DNA of 64,000 nt from Delphinus delphis (GCF_949987515.2 NC_082695.1:88866104-88930103), one strand, 5' to 3'. Shown: positions 1 through 10,945, counted from the first letter of the stretch. The notes: generated by a model not told the origin, from the letters alone. Numbers and translations are program-made.

Positions 1-302
1 ATTATTATATGTCTCTGATGTAAGAAGGGCTTCTGATTTATATAACTATTCTCAGTAAAAAGAAATGTCATGACTTTATATGTAATGAAGGTACATCCTG
101 GTTTCAAAAATTAAAATAAGAATATGGAGTTTGAATCGAGGAACACAGTTTATAATAATTTGAAGCCTCACACTTAGGCAGATTCGAGCTAAAATATGTG
201 ACATACCGCTGAATTCTCCTTCTTAAAGTGTTTTCTTCTGGAACACCCTTCCTGCCCCCCAGCCACTGGACCTATAGCACCTTCATCAGCGTCAAACCAG
301 CA

Positions 303-428
303 CGTCCCAGATATGACGTCACTGCCTCCCCTCACCGCTCCCCACCCCCATTTGGCCAGATCGTGCGTCCCAGATATGATGTCACTGCCTCCCCTCACCG
401 CTCCCCCACCCCATTTGGCCAGACCGTG
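303..428. repeat. 63-bp tandem duplication with CRE
   Basis: Two head-to-tail copies of a 63-bp unit lie at 303-365 and 366-428, differing at only a few positions. Copy 1 contains the full palindromic CRE octamer TGACGTCA at 314-321; copy 2 has TGATGTCA, which fits decay of one CpG. Each unit also carries a C-rich stretch and TTTGGCCAGA. The unit is GC-rich compared with the surrounding AT-rich intron. Confidence 0.9.
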
Positions 429-1529
429 TTGACCTTGGGAATTCTGGCTTTAACAACAAATTCCTGTAGCCAGTGAGTCATTTCTCCGTCAGAATTTTAC
501 TTAAAAAAATTTCCGTTGTCACCTTGTCCTCCTGAGTCCTGCTTTCTGCCCTGTTTTGTGTCTCTTATCCTCCTTAACCCGAAACTCCCCTCTCTACCCA
601 CAGATACAGGGTTCCTTGAAACTGCTTTGATTTGGTTATTCTGCTCAGAACAGCTCATAGCTATTCAAATATGCCTTGTTTTGAAGACCTTGGCTTTGTG
701 AATATTTTCTTGGGCCTCCCTGATTTTTCTCATCCGAATTCTTAAAAGATTCTGTAACATAACATGCAACATAATTTATAATTTATGCTTTTCATCAATA
801 AACATATTTTGAATTCCTGTTACAAACTAGGTAAAACTTTGAGTGCTTGATACAAAGAGGTGAAAGTTAGGGTTCTTTTCCTCAGGGAGTTTATGTTTTT
901 GTTCGGGTGAATAGGGCCTAGCATAAAAAGTTAAATAACCATATGAAAGAGTGGAGATTGAATTTGTTAAGTAGGTACCATATTGAGAAAAAAAACCAAT
1001 AAACCACTGTTGCCTGGCGTGGTGGAGGCTGTGTTGTCTGCTCGTTTTAGTACCTTACCCCTCTCTGTGCCGTAGGTAGCTTCTTGCTTTAATTTGTCTC
1101 TGGGTAATAGGATATGTGAACAGAGACAGTTTCGGGCACCATAGCAGAAAAGCGTGACCCTGCTGGATTATGTGGCTCATGCTGCACAGAAGTGAGATGT
1201 GTTGGACTTTTGGGTTTGGGACTGAGACGCTCAGGTTATATCAGGTGATGGAGCCCAGCTGTTGTGGGACCTGAGGACGAGGCCTTAGGCTGACAGAGAG
1301 ACAGGGACTATCACAGGGACAGGATTTCCACCAGCACCCAGAACACCTGACTCCCCTTCTTTTCTGCTTCTCTCCTTGGTTATTTTTTCTAACTCTGTTA
1401 CAGTGAACCAAGGTCTCACGCTCAAATTGTTTCTGATTGGTCACTGTCCTAGAACTTTCACATACAAGTTTTTCTCTGAACATTTTGTCAGGGATTTTGT
1501 GCTTATGGACTTACTATTTATTTTCCATT

Positions 1530-1925
1530 TTAATAGGTTTGTAGTGGTATCTGCTCTGGTGTTAGTTTGCATTTCCCTAGTGACTAATGATGTTGAGCAT
1601 CTTTTTGTGTGTTTGGCATCTGGATACCCTCTTTACTTTAAAGTATTTGATGCTTAAAATGTTTTGCCAGTTTTCTAAAAATTGGGTTATATGTTTTCTT
1701 ACTGAGACTTCAACATGTCCACAAAAATGATTCTGGACACAAGTCCTTTATTAGATATGTGGTTTGCAAATATTGTCTCCTAGCCTGTGGTTTGTCTTTT
1801 TATCTTTTAAACAGTGTCTTTCAAAGAGCAGATTTCTTACTTTGATGAAGTCCTGTTTATCATTGTTTTCTATTATGGATCATACTTATGGTGTCATATT
1901 TAAGAAATCTTTTCTTAGCCCAAAG
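1530..1925 (-). repeat. Old L1 ORF2 C-terminal fragment
   Basis: The minus-strand sequence resembles the degenerate 3' part of mammalian L1 ORF2. On the plus strand it shows the familiar antisense series: a TTTGCATTTCCCTAGTGACT-like block, a GTCCTTTATTAGATATGTGG-like block, and a TTTGATGAAGTCC block. It is 5' and 3' truncated and full of stops, so it is probably an ancient L1M insertion in the ADNP2 intron. Confidence 0.75.
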
Positions 1926-3429
1926 ATCTGTTCAATACTAACAGATAGTAACAAGTTGTTAGTAAGTGCTATTGACTCTTTAATTGGGTGTAATTTTCAT
2001 TAAGTATCTGGTTTTTCAGTACAGCATTTTGTGGAGTATAAGATGCACCATTTTAAAATGAACCACTAATGAAACTAAAGTAATACTTCACACTTAAGCT
2101 GTGTTGCAGCATTGAACTGTCAGTTGTAAGGTGTTTTCAGATTTCAGAGATATTAAAATATGGGGGGAAGAGTGTGTCAGAGTTAGTGAAAAATGTTTTT
2201 TTACTTTGTGATCTGTGGTTGGCTGTTGCCCTAGGTTTATTATAGATCCTCCTTGAAGTGCCAGAACCCGGGATTTCTAATTGCTGGGAAGGCAGTAGTA
2301 ACATGTTGTTGAATGAGTTTGGGTGATTTCTCTGACCAGTGACCCAAGAGGAAAACTGCATGACTAGGAGAGAAGGTGACAAAACCCACAGGAGGGGAGT
2401 ATGTGTATGTGTGTATGAGAGAGAGCGGTCACGAGAGCACAGATCTGGGAAGGAGCGGGGTGGCCTGTGGCCACTGCAGTAGCTGGAAAAAGGGTTGCAG
2501 AACGGGAAGGCCTCTGCCCCAGTGTTTAACCTGTCCGCACCTTAACCTCCCTCCTTTGTGAAACTAGGGCCCGTGTTTCCTGGGGCACCAGCTCTGGGGT
2601 CCGGATGCTGTCATACTGCTCCAGGTTGTCAGACCAGCAAGGTTTCCTGGATGCTAGAACAGACTGTGCTCCTCAGTTGGCCAGCTGCTGTACAAATGTC
2701 TGTTCTTGTGCCCCAAGCTTGTTGAATTTCCCGTATTTGCCTTACAAAGAAATACCGTACTGTCAGAGTTACAGTCTGTGGCCTGAACTTACCTCAGGAT
2801 TATTCACAGTGAGTTAGGCACAGTCCCTCTTTCTTCAGTGCTTGTCGCATGGTTTATCGGCTACTTGCTTGTGCCATGCGCTGTCTGTGTGTCTCCTGCC
2901 TTCTCCAGGAATCTGGGAAATGGAAGACAGTGATGATGGGGTTAACAATTTGCAAGTTTGGTTATATTAGATAAATTCCAGAAGTTTTAGAATTTGGAGT
3001 AAAAACAGCATTGGAACTAAGAGAAGTGGGATGAGAAGGGGAGACAATAACTTTTTCGTGCAGAAAATTGAGTTTATTTTAATTAATGCAGTTAGGACTG
3101 CATCAATTCAAAGTATAGGACTAAGTAATGAGATTTGTGGTTTAATGGCTGGCTTGGAAACAGGGTTCAGCTAACTGTGATTTTGGGGCCAAACTGTGTT
3201 TGTATGGCCTACATGCTGAGAATAGTTGTTACATTTTTAAATGTTTGAGAAGGAAAGAATACTGTTTTGTGACATGTGAAAATTTGAATTAGGGTCTCTA
3301 GTGTTATTTACACGTTATCTGTGGGTACTTTCCCCTTACAACACAGCACTAGATCTAGCCAGTTAGAAGAAAAAGAATCATATACTTGTCAACTGTAGAA
3401 GGTGTAGCATCTGATAGTTTTATTAAACT

Positions 3430-3456
3430 ATGCTTGACTTTCTTTTCTTTTAACAG
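3430..3456 (+). promoter_or_regulatory. ADNP2: ADNP2 terminal-exon splice acceptor
   Basis: A pyrimidine-rich tract (TTTCTTTTCTTTTAACAG, ending at 3456) leads into an exon whose first codon starts at 3457. The ADNP2 frame runs without interruption from 3457, and its first residues are the start of finger 1. A second AG directly follows (3457-3458), so NAG-type slippage cannot be excluded, but 3457 is in phase 0. Confidence 0.85.
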
Positions 3457-6400
3457 AGATATCGAACAAAACCATACTGTTGTAGCCTCTGTAAATACTC
3501 CACAAAAGTGCTTACTTCATTCAAAAATCATTTACATCGTTACCATGAAGATGAAATTGACCAAGAGCTGGTGATCCCTTGTCCAAACTGTGTGTTTTCC
3601 TCTCAACCCAGAGTTGTGGGGAGGCACTTCAGAATGTTTCATGCACCTGCTCGGAAAGTCCAGAACTACACTGTGAATATTTTAGGTGAAACTAAATCAT
3701 CTAGGAGTGATGTGATAAGTTTTACATGTTTAAAATGTAACTTTTCAAACACTCTGTACTACAGCATGAAGAAGCATGTGCTGGTAGCCCATTTTCACTA
3801 CTTAATTAATTCCTACTTTGGCCTGAGAACTGAGGAGATGGGTGAGCAACCAAGAGCTGACGACCCCCGTTCTACAGAGAAGATGCCCCCATCCGACAGG
3901 TATTACTGTAAAAAGTGCAGCGCCAACGCCAGCAGCCAGGATGCTTTAATGTACCACATCTTGACGTCGGATATACACAGGGATTTGGAGAATAAGCTTA
4001 GGTCTGTGATCTCAGAACATATTAAGAAGACTGGACTTTTGAAGCAAATGCATATTGCTCCAAAACCAGCTGCACGTGTGGCTGTACCACCCAACAGCAG
4101 TGCTCCGGGCATCCCAGCCACATCTCCTTGCTTCCACCTGGCCTTGCCACAGAACAGTCAGAGCCAAACTGTGGTACAGCCAGTTCAGGGTGCGCCCCCC
4201 CCGGTGACTGGGGCCTCGGGCGCTTCTGGAAGCCTCACCCACTCCCCGCCTGCCGTTGCCCAGTCTCATGTGACTCTGGTCTCCAGTCCTCTGCCAGTGG
4301 GCCAGAGCAACCTCACTCTGCCGCCCTCAACACCTCAGCCTGTCTTTCTCTCTCATGGAGTTCCACTTAATCAGGCAGCAAACCCTCCTGCGTTGCCCTT
4401 GAGTCAGCCAGTGGGACCTGTAAATAAGTCGGTCGGAACCGGCGTCCTCCCCATAAAGCAGACCATCCGCCCGGGGGTTTTGCCGCTCAGCCAGCCTGTT
4501 GGGCCCATAAGCAGACCAGTTGGGCCTGGAGTTCTCTCGGTAAATAGACCTGTTGCGTCCGGTGTCCTTCCTGTCAATCCCTCTGTCACCCCTGGAGTTC
4601 TTCAGGCGGTCTCGCCAGGGGTGATTTCTGTGAGTCGGACAGTCCCGTCAGGGGTCCTTCCTGCGGGACAGATGACCCCTGCTGGGGTTATCCCTTCAGG
4701 ACAGACAGCAACTTCTGGGGTTCTCCCTGCTGGCCAGGTGGTTCAGTCAGGGGTTCTCCCCATTGGCCAGACAGCGCCATCGGGGGTGCTCCCCACTGGG
4801 CTGACAGTCCCGCCGCGGGTCCTCCCTCCTGGCCAGACGGTCCCACTGAGGGTTCTCCCTGCAGGCCAGGTAGTCCCACCTGGGCTCCTTCCTCCCAACC
4901 AGACGGTCTCGTCAGGTGTTCTCCCTGTGAACCAGGGTATTAACTCTGGTGTTCTTCAGCTCAGTCAGCCTGTCGTGTCAGGGGTCCTTCCTGTGGGCCA
5001 GCCAGTGAGGCCGGGGGTCCTGCAGCTTAATCAGTCTGTGAGTACCAACATCCTGCCTGCTCATCAGCCCATCAGACCCGGGGCTTCGCCAAACACCGCT
5101 TTCCTAACATCAGGCTCTATTCTCAGACAGCTGATACCCACAGGGAAACAAGTGAACGGGATTCCCACATACACACTTGCCCCAGTATCTGTCACTTTGC
5201 CTGTGCCCCCTGGAAGTGTCGCCACTGTTGCCCCCCCCCAGATGCCCATCCAGCTCCTGCAGTCGGGCACGGCTGCACAGATGGCCAGCTCCATGGCCAG
5301 CCTGCCCTCCCCACCAGTGGTGGTAAATGCCGCTCAGAATATGTTCGTTCAGCCTTCTTCGTCTGTGGCAGAGGCAAATCAGGTGCTCAAACAGGCAAAG
5401 CAGTGGAAAACCTGTCCAGTTTGCAACGAGCTCTTCCCTTCCAATGTCTACCAGGTCCACATGGAAGTGGCACATAAGCACAGCGAAACCAAATCCGCTG
5501 AAACACTGGAGCCGGAAAAGCTGGCGGCATGTGCACCGTTTCTAAAGTGGATGAGAGAGAAAACAGTTCGGTGTTTGTCCTGTAAGTGCTTAGTCTCAGA
5601 GGAGGAGCTTATCCGCCACTTGCTGGTGCACGGCCTGGGGTGCTTGTTCTGCCCGTGCACTTTCCACGATATTAAAGGCCTCTCAGAGCATAGTAGGGCT
5701 ATGCACCTAGGGAAGAGGAGACTGCCCGTGGACTATAGCGACAAAGGATTTCAGCTGGATGTCGATGCCAATGGCAGCCTGCTGTTTCCCCACCTCGACT
5801 TCATCACCATCTTGCCCAGGGAGGAGCTGGGTGAGCGGGAGGTCTACTTGGCCGTGCTGGCTGGGATACACTCCAAGTCACTGGTGCCCGTGTACATCAA
5901 AGTGAGGCCACAGACCGAGGGTGCGCCCGGGAGGCCTGGCAACCAGGCGCTGACCTGCCCTTTTTGCTTCGGCACCTTCGTGACGGCTGAGGCGTACGAG
6001 CTGCATCTGAAGGAGCGGCACCACATCATGCCAACGGTGCACACGATTTTGAAATCCCCGGCTTTCAAGTGCATCCACTGCTGTGGGGTTTACACGGGCA
6101 ACATGACTCTGGCAGCCATTGCCATACACCTGCTGCGCTGTCGGAGTGCTCCAAAGGACAGCAGCTCAGGCCTGCAGGTCCAGCCTAATTTTATTGAGAA
6201 CAGTGAACTGCTTTTAGTCAATGGTGAGGTGATACACGACTCCAGTTTTTCTGTAAAGAGAAAGATGCCTGACGGCCAGTTTGGGGCTGAGGAGCAGAGG
6301 GAGGGCGAGGAGCGGCCTGTCCCCACGAGCGCTGACAGAGAGCCATCCCCGGAGAAGGCGACGAGCGCCGTGCCTTCTAAAAGACAGAGGAGCGAAAGCA

Positions 6401-6732
6401 GGACGGAGGCGCCCCTTGTTCACGACGACGCTCTCCAGGTTTTAGCGTTAAATCCTAAAAGATATGAAGACCGTTCTTACGAAGAAAAAAAGCAGTTTCT
6501 TAGAGATTATTTCCACAAGAGACCATATCCCAGTAAAAAGGAAATAGAACTGTTATCCTCACTCTTATGGGTGTGGAAAATTGACGTGGCTTCATTTTTT
6601 GGAAAAAGAAGGTATATTTGCATGAAAGCAATAAAAAATCACAAGCCTTCTGTACTTTTAGGCTTTGATATGTCTGAACTTAAAAATGTTAAACACAGAT
6701 TGAACTTTGACTATGAACCACAAAACTTGTAA
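3457..6732 (+). CDS. ADNP2: ADNP2, terminal coding exon (partial CDS)
   Basis: This exon encodes about 1091 residues of activity-dependent neuroprotector homeobox 2, a nuclear zinc-finger/homeodomain protein and paralogue of the chromatin factor ADNP. The frame is open from the acceptor; GTG at 3508 is an internal Val codon, not a start. Visible in order are C2H2-like finger 1 (exon residues 8-30, YCCSLCKYS...HLHRYH), three further N-terminal fingers up to about residue 175, a Pro/Gly-rich middle with 11-residue GVLP repeats (about 325-545), five more Cys/His modules (CPVCNELF, CLSCKCLV, CLFCPCTF, CPFCFGTF, CIHCCGVY) between about 645 and 895, a basic NLS-like segment (PSKRQRSES), a homeodomain (DNA 6460-6640) and PSVLL (6646-6660), a PxVxL match of the kind that binds HP1 in ADNP. 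Stop TAA is at 6730-6732. No frameshift is seen. Length and order fit ADNP2 and not ADNP: the ADNP NAPVSIPQ peptide and its long acidic tail are absent. Confidence 0.97.
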   Translation, partial: RYRTKPYCCSLCKYSTKVLTSFKNHLHRYHEDEIDQELVIPCPNCVFSSQPRVVGRHFRMFHAPARKVQNYTVNILGETKSSRSDVISFTCLKCNFSNTLYYSMKKHVLVAHFHYLINSYFGLRTEEMGEQPRADDPRSTEKMPPSDRYYCKKCSANASSQDALMYHILTSDIHRDLENKLRSVISEHIKKTGLLKQMHIAPKPAARVAVPPNSSAPGIPATSPCFHLALPQNSQSQTVVQPVQGAPPPVTGASGASGSLTHSPPAVAQSHVTLVSSPLPVGQSNLTLPPSTPQPVFLSHGVPLNQAANPPALPLSQPVGPVNKSVGTGVLPIKQTIRPGVLPLSQPVGPISRPVGPGVLSVNRPVASGVLPVNPSVTPGVLQAVSPGVISVSRTVPSGVLPAGQMTPAGVIPSGQTATSGVLPAGQVVQSGVLPIGQTAPSGVLPTGLTVPPRVLPPGQTVPLRVLPAGQVVPPGLLPPNQTVSSGVLPVNQGINSGVLQLSQPVVSGVLPVGQPVRPGVLQLNQSVSTNILPAHQPIRPGASPNTAFLTSGSILRQLIPTGKQVNGIPTYTLAPVSVTLPVPPGSVATVAPPQMPIQLLQSGTAAQMASSMASLPSPPVVVNAAQNMFVQPSSSVAEANQVLKQAKQWKTCPVCNELFPSNVYQVHMEVAHKHSETKSAETLEPEKLAACAPFLKWMREKTVRCLSCKCLVSEEELIRHLLVHGLGCLFCPCTFHDIKGLSEHSRAMHLGKRRLPVDYSDKGFQLDVDANGSLLFPHLDFITILPREELGEREVYLAVLAGIHSKSLVPVYIKVRPQTEGAPGRPGNQALTCPFCFGTFVTAEAYELHLKERHHIMPTVHTILKSPAFKCIHCCGVYTGNMTLAAIAIHLLRCRSAPKDSSSGLQVQPNFIENSELLLVNGEVIHDSSFSVKRKMPDGQFGAEEQREGEERPVPTSADREPSPEKATSAVPSKRQRSESRTEAPLVHDDALQVLALNPKRYEDRSYEEKKQFLRDYFHKRPYPSKKEIELLSSLLWVWKIDVASFFGKRRYICMKAIKNHKPSVLLGFDMSELKNVKHRLNFDYEPQNL
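4438..5085 (+). repeat. ADNP2: In-frame 33-bp (11-residue) coding repeats in ADNP2
   Basis: Successive modules of the type SGVLPxGQxxx recur every 11 residues, most regularly from 4714 onward (SGVLPAGQVVQ, SGVLPIGQTAP, SGVLPTGLTVP, PRVLPPGQTVP and so on). About nineteen GVLP-like cores can be counted from 4438, the earlier ones less evenly spaced. The segment is probably disordered linker between the N- and C-terminal finger clusters. Units are diverged in DNA sequence, so the array is old and not a recent slippage product. Confidence 0.9.
6460..6640 (+). other. ADNP2: ADNP2 homeodomain-encoding segment
   Basis: The segment begins RYEDRSYEEKKQFLRDYFHK and continues through RPYPSKKEIELLSSLLWVWK to a basic recognition-helix-like part with FFGKRRYICMKAI. 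This matches the divergent ADNP-family homeodomain, in which the usual WFQNRR core is replaced by a FxxKRR/K-type sequence. It is followed directly by PSVLL, the HP1-type motif. Confidence 0.88.
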
Positions 6733-8200
6733 AAAAAAATTAGGAAATCTAAAGTACTAGATACTTAGTAGTCTTTTTCAATTGAGATTTTTAAAAATGT
6801 TATTTTCTTCACTGTATGTTGAACTAATCAATTTCAGTGGTCTTTATGCTGCTCTTTAGATTTATTTCAGGTGCTCAGAAAGACTTTTATATAAAGAACT
6901 GAATAGTTCTTTCAAATTTATTGTTTCCTGCAGCTTGATTTTGTAACAGTTGTTTTTCATTTTTTCCTCTGTCATGTAAATTAAATCTTTTGATATTTCA
7001 TGCATGCCTTGTTTTCCCAGTAGTGTCAGTATCGTATGATAAAAACTGAAATCTATATATGTTTGTTTTTCATTTAAGGAAATTTCAGCTTGTTTCAGAA
7101 TACTTGATTAACTGCGAATTAAAACTGCTCTCCCTCAGCTTCACAAGTAGCAGCAGATGATACAGTAAATGTTTAGAGAAGTGAGTAGAAGCCCCTGTGA
7201 CATGTCTGGTTCCTTAAGGATGCACTGCATTAACTTATGCTGATTTCTTCTTGTAAGGTATTTGCTTATTAGATTATACTTTCGATTTACGTTTTTTCAG
7301 GTTTGTCCTAACAGCTGTTTTTGATTGTAACTCAGAAAACCAAATGTTTTCATTTGTTAAAAATATACTGAACCTGAAGTCTGGTATTAAAGCTCATAAG
7401 TCAAGAGTTATTTTACAAATAAAGTAATTCTGTAGGTACAAAAATACTTCTCAGTGTAGACTTTTCCCCTCTTTTTGATACGCTGATAAGTCTTTTCTCC
7501 ATTCAAAGATATGACAATAAATCTTTAGTGCCTTTAGAACAAACACTGAAAACACACACACAAGCTCTCCTCCTAACCTAACTGTTCATAAACCAGTGAA
7601 AGGGAAGGACCGTGTTACTCAGGAATGAAATGTTGACCCCCTGGGTGTGGCTACTAACTGAAATATAAACACAGGTTTTCAGGGGACAAGGTGAAATGAG
7701 TAGACCGGAGCTAGTCTCCCGGTTGGTGTATTAAATCTCTGACAGTTTCCTAGAGGTAAATGTATTCATTTGGGGGAAATGGGCTTTCCCATGGCCTAGT
7801 TGTCCAGGTTAATGGGATGGGGTATTGCTAAGGAGCTCAAGTGTATTACTCTCCTTTGGACAGCTAAGCCTCGGTTTTTTCACACAATATAAAATAACTT
7901 AAAGCACCAGAAGCAGTAATGGAGACCATCCAGTTTAGACCTTAAGTCGTAGTGCTGGTGATACACAGCAGAGGCACCTGTGCAACATACTCAGAAGATA
8001 AGACAGTCTCTGGGAAATAAGATAATGTTACCGTATGGATTTTTGAAATATAGCTGCATGTCATTGCTGTAATGTGCGTTTTTGAGGCAGTCGTGAAACT
8101 GGTGTGTGATTGTTGGTGTGCTCTGTTGTAAATTCAAAGAGCTTGTTCAAGTTTATTTTTTTTTTACCTATTGTTTTCAGAGTGTCTATTTTGAATTAAA
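6733..8200 (+). other. ADNP2: ADNP2 3' UTR (end uncertain)
   Basis: AT-rich sequence without coding signal follows the ADNP2 stop. Possible polyadenylation signals are AATAAA at 7418-7423, AATAAA at 7516-7521 and ATTAAA at 8195-8200. I cannot tell which is used; no repeat interrupts the segment, which is consistent with UTR up to about 8.2 kb. Confidence 0.55.
7418..7423 (+). terminator. ADNP2: Candidate ADNP2 poly(A) signal
   Basis: This is a canonical AATAAA hexamer 686 bases after the stop codon, followed within 40 bases by T/G-containing sequence. A second copy at 7516-7521 and an ATTAAA at 8195-8200 are alternatives. Confidence 0.45.
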
Positions 8201-8883
8201 ACTTGTTACACCACTGCAAGTAGAACTGTTTAATTCTTTTAACTGTTAAAACATCACGGTGACTCAGGAACAATCTAAACGTAGAAGTAGATACCATATT
8301 TATTTTCTAAAAAACATTACTTGTCATTGTGAAAATAAGCACAACCCAAAAGGGCTAATTACAGGGTCACCAAATAGACGTGGCTAGAGATCCTTGCCGT
8401 GTCTGGCAGCGGCTGGGAGTCGGCCATTCTCCAGGTTGTGCTCTGCTGAACGGCGCAGCTTGCCGTGTGCATGGTTTGACCCTCCCTTCAGTTGTGCACG
8501 TTAGGGGTTCTGTTGGCATTGGGGCCTGATCATTCTTTGCTCGGGTGACTGTCCTGTCCACTGCAGGATCGGGGCAGCATCCCTGGTCTCTACCCTCCAA
8601 GTCAGTGGCACCTCCACCCACCCCCCGGGCCCCCCGGGCTGGCAGATGTGTCCCTGCCAGGTGTCCCTGTGGGGCAGCATCAGCCCCTGAGGAGAACCAC
8701 TGTGATGAAGGAATTCTGATTTCTAATTGTATTTCAGCTTTCGATGTGGAGTCTTTTTATACTACGCTAGTTACTGGTTATTAAATAACGTTTTAGGCTT
8801 ATGGATCAAAATTTGATATAAGCTGAGCTTCAAAAAGTACATGGGAGTTCTTGCAAATGTAAAAAATGAGTAAATTTAGTACT
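8201..8883. other. Intergenic, no gene seen
   Basis: This stretch has mixed composition, with a GC-richer patch at 8390-8700. The patch at 8650-8705 (GCAGCATCAGCCCCTGAGGA) faintly resembles an old MER5-type DNA transposon in antisense, but it is too degraded to call. No gene is supported. Confidence 0.5.
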
Positions 8884-8998
8884 GTTTTTGCCTCTGCTGT
8901 GCGGCATGTGGGATCTTAGTTCCCTGACCAGGGATCGAACCTGTGCCCCCTGCAGTGGAAGCGTGGAGTCCTAACCACTGGACTGCCAGGGAAGTCCC
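8884..8998 (-). mobile_element. tRNA-derived SINE (CHR type), short
   Basis: On the plus strand it reads GGCATGTGGGATCTTAGTTC, then the B-box-like block CCAGGGATCGAACC, then CCACTGGACTGCCAGGGAAG and TCCC. It is therefore a minus-oriented copy of the cetartiodactyl/cetacean tRNA-derived SINE. The long tail portion is missing. Confidence 0.9.
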
Positions 8999-10609
8999 TA
9001 TGTTTAATTTGAAAATGAAAAACTAAACTATAGATTAATAGTGGTGGAGGTTTTTTAAACTACTCCATTAAAAGATTAGAAATTAAGAAGGAAAGGAGAC
9101 AATCCTTTTTATTACCACGGTTACGAATAATTGTATACTTTAAAAAATTTTGTAATCTATGTAGCATGAACTCTAAAAATATTTCATATTTGGAGACACT
9201 GCTTAGGAAAGATCCTCCGTGTTCTCCTTGCTGCACGTAGTAAAGCCTCCCTTCTCCTACCCTCTCCCCCCCAGATTACATATTTGAAGTCTATTCAGTG
9301 AAAGACAAATTAGAATGTAGGATACTATTTTAGCTTCTGAATTCTGTTAACACATCCTTGTGTGGGATGTGTTATTTTTTAATAACTAGGAACCACATCA
9401 CTTCATTTGTTACAGTGACTAATAAATGAGAGACAGTAATTCAGGAGTGCTCCAGAAAGCTTTTCATCCACCAAATAACAGGATAAGCACCTTCACCACC
9501 CACACCTTTGGTTATTTCTTCTTTTGATCACTGCTCTCCCACGCATCCCTCAGCATGCTGCTTCCAGAGTGAAACTGCTAGCAAATCTCAGTCTGTCGGA
9601 TTTTGCCTTAGCAACTCAGCTGAGGAGCAAGTTGGCTTTGATTTCACCTTGTCCTAAGGCCCATGAATGTTTTCTCTAGAAAGCTGCAGGCGAATGAAGT
9701 AGGAAGGGCTGAGTGTGGACCCTACAGCTCTCGAGGACAGTAGGCCTCGGAGTCCGACACAACGGCAGGAGTACCTGCCTTCAGTTTCTGTGATGTGGGC
9801 CACAGGGCTGGCATGAGGGCAGGCAGACAGCAGAGGTGGCCGTGTCGAGGACAGTGCTGGGTACAAGGGCAGTGTTGGTACCACAGTAGCTTGAAGACTA
9901 CATGGTATAGGTGGTGTCCGCCCACTCTTCCCCCTTCACCCTCATCAATGAGATCAAACAAAACATAGCCAATCAGTGAAGAGGCCAGGCCGGTCCTGAA
10001 AAGCCCACAGGGGCCAGAAGACCCTCATCCACGTACCACCAGGTAACCACAGAAACTGGGCTTCTGCACCACCGCACTGGACTGGCATTCCCGGGCCAAG
10101 GAGCTCTCCCAGGAATTCCTGGTCTGGGTGGTTCTCAGGAAAGGGCTGTTGCTCATATGAGACTTGTCAGTTGGCCTCCCTGGTGTTGTGGACACATCAT
10201 CCTCTCCCTCAAGCTCAGGCCGGTTCAGTCTCCCTTGCAGAAGCCATGTGGTTCTGGTTCTTCATTCAGTATTGAAATAAGACCTCTGGAAATCCTACGC
10301 TGTGCTGTATAGTTGGGCAGCAGCTGGGCCAGGCCTGCAGTAGACAGTTGCTCTTCTGCCCCCGAGTTCCCAGGGGTGTGTGGCCAGGGAGGGCAGTCGC
10401 CCACCTCCTGTTACCCTTTTCCAACAGCTCTTCACGTATGATGATTATGTGCAACTTTCTAAGAGTTCACTAAAGAAAGCAACAACCCCGACCAATTAAG
10501 AAAAGAAAAAACAGCCCCAAAACTAACCTAGTTTTTACATTGTTTTTAAACAGACCTTCCTAGTAGATAATAAACATTTATCCACAGTTTACTATTGCTA
10601 GGAAATGGG
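8999..10609. other. Intergenic, no gene seen
   Basis: This is AT-rich to neutral sequence. Short frames at 9654-9961 and 10266-10454 have no recognisable product. I see no further repeat that I can name with confidence. Confidence 0.5.
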
Positions 10610-10830
10610 CTGAGTATTTTAACGACAATGATAAGGATCTATTTAGTGCTTACTCAGCTGTGCACAGCTGACATGCATTTTAACTCTCAACCATCCTACA
10701 AGGTAAATGGTAGTATCTCGTTTTGCCTAAAAGGAAACCGAGGCATGGAGAGCTTAAGTAAGTTGGCCAAGGCAGGGAGCTAGTTAGGTGAAAAGAGCTA
10801 GGGCGATACCTGAGGGCCGAGCGCCATGCT
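10610..10830 (+). repeat. MIR SINE
   Basis: Old MIR-like order is visible: a TTTAGTGCTTACT-type start, ACCATCCTACAAGGTAAATGG, then AAGGAAACCGAGGCATGGAG and AAGTAAGTTGGCCAAGG. It is diverged throughout, as expected for this ancient mammalian family. Confidence 0.8.
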
Positions 10831-10849
10831 CTTAGCTGGTATGATACAT

Positions 10850-10945
10850 TCCTATGTTCACGTATTTCCCCATTTAAGCCTCATAATACTCTTATGATGT
10901 AGGGTTTATTTTACCTGCATTTTAAAGATGAAGAAATGGGATCCA
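10850..10945 (+). repeat. MIR fragment
   Basis: The series CCATTTAAGCCTCATAATAC, TTATGATGTAGGGTTTATTT and TTTTAAAGATGAAGAAATGG matches the centre of a MIR element. It lies directly after another MIR in the same orientation. Confidence 0.65.

Larger units (their letters stand above)
1..3456 (+). other. ADNP2: ADNP2 intron (3' part)
   Basis: This stretch lies immediately upstream of the ADNP2 terminal coding exon and ends in a clean splice acceptor, so it is intron. I saw no upstream ADNP2 coding exon in it; the roughly 65 N-terminal residues expected from the family must be encoded before position 1. It holds a 63-bp tandem duplication (303-428) and a minus-oriented L1 piece (1530-1925), both listed separately. 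The remainder (429-1529 and 1926-3430) is AT-rich non-coding sequence in which I see nothing else recognisable; its short open frames have no support. Confidence 0.85.

Noticed and set aside
3508..3510. GTG as a start codon for ADNP2
   Set aside because: The frame continues upstream to the splice acceptor at 3457 with the first half of finger 1, so this is an internal Val codon.
8884..8998. tRNA gene suggested by the GATCGAACC box
   Set aside because: It is the tRNA-derived head of a SINE; flanking SINE sequence is present and no intact cloverleaf is evident.
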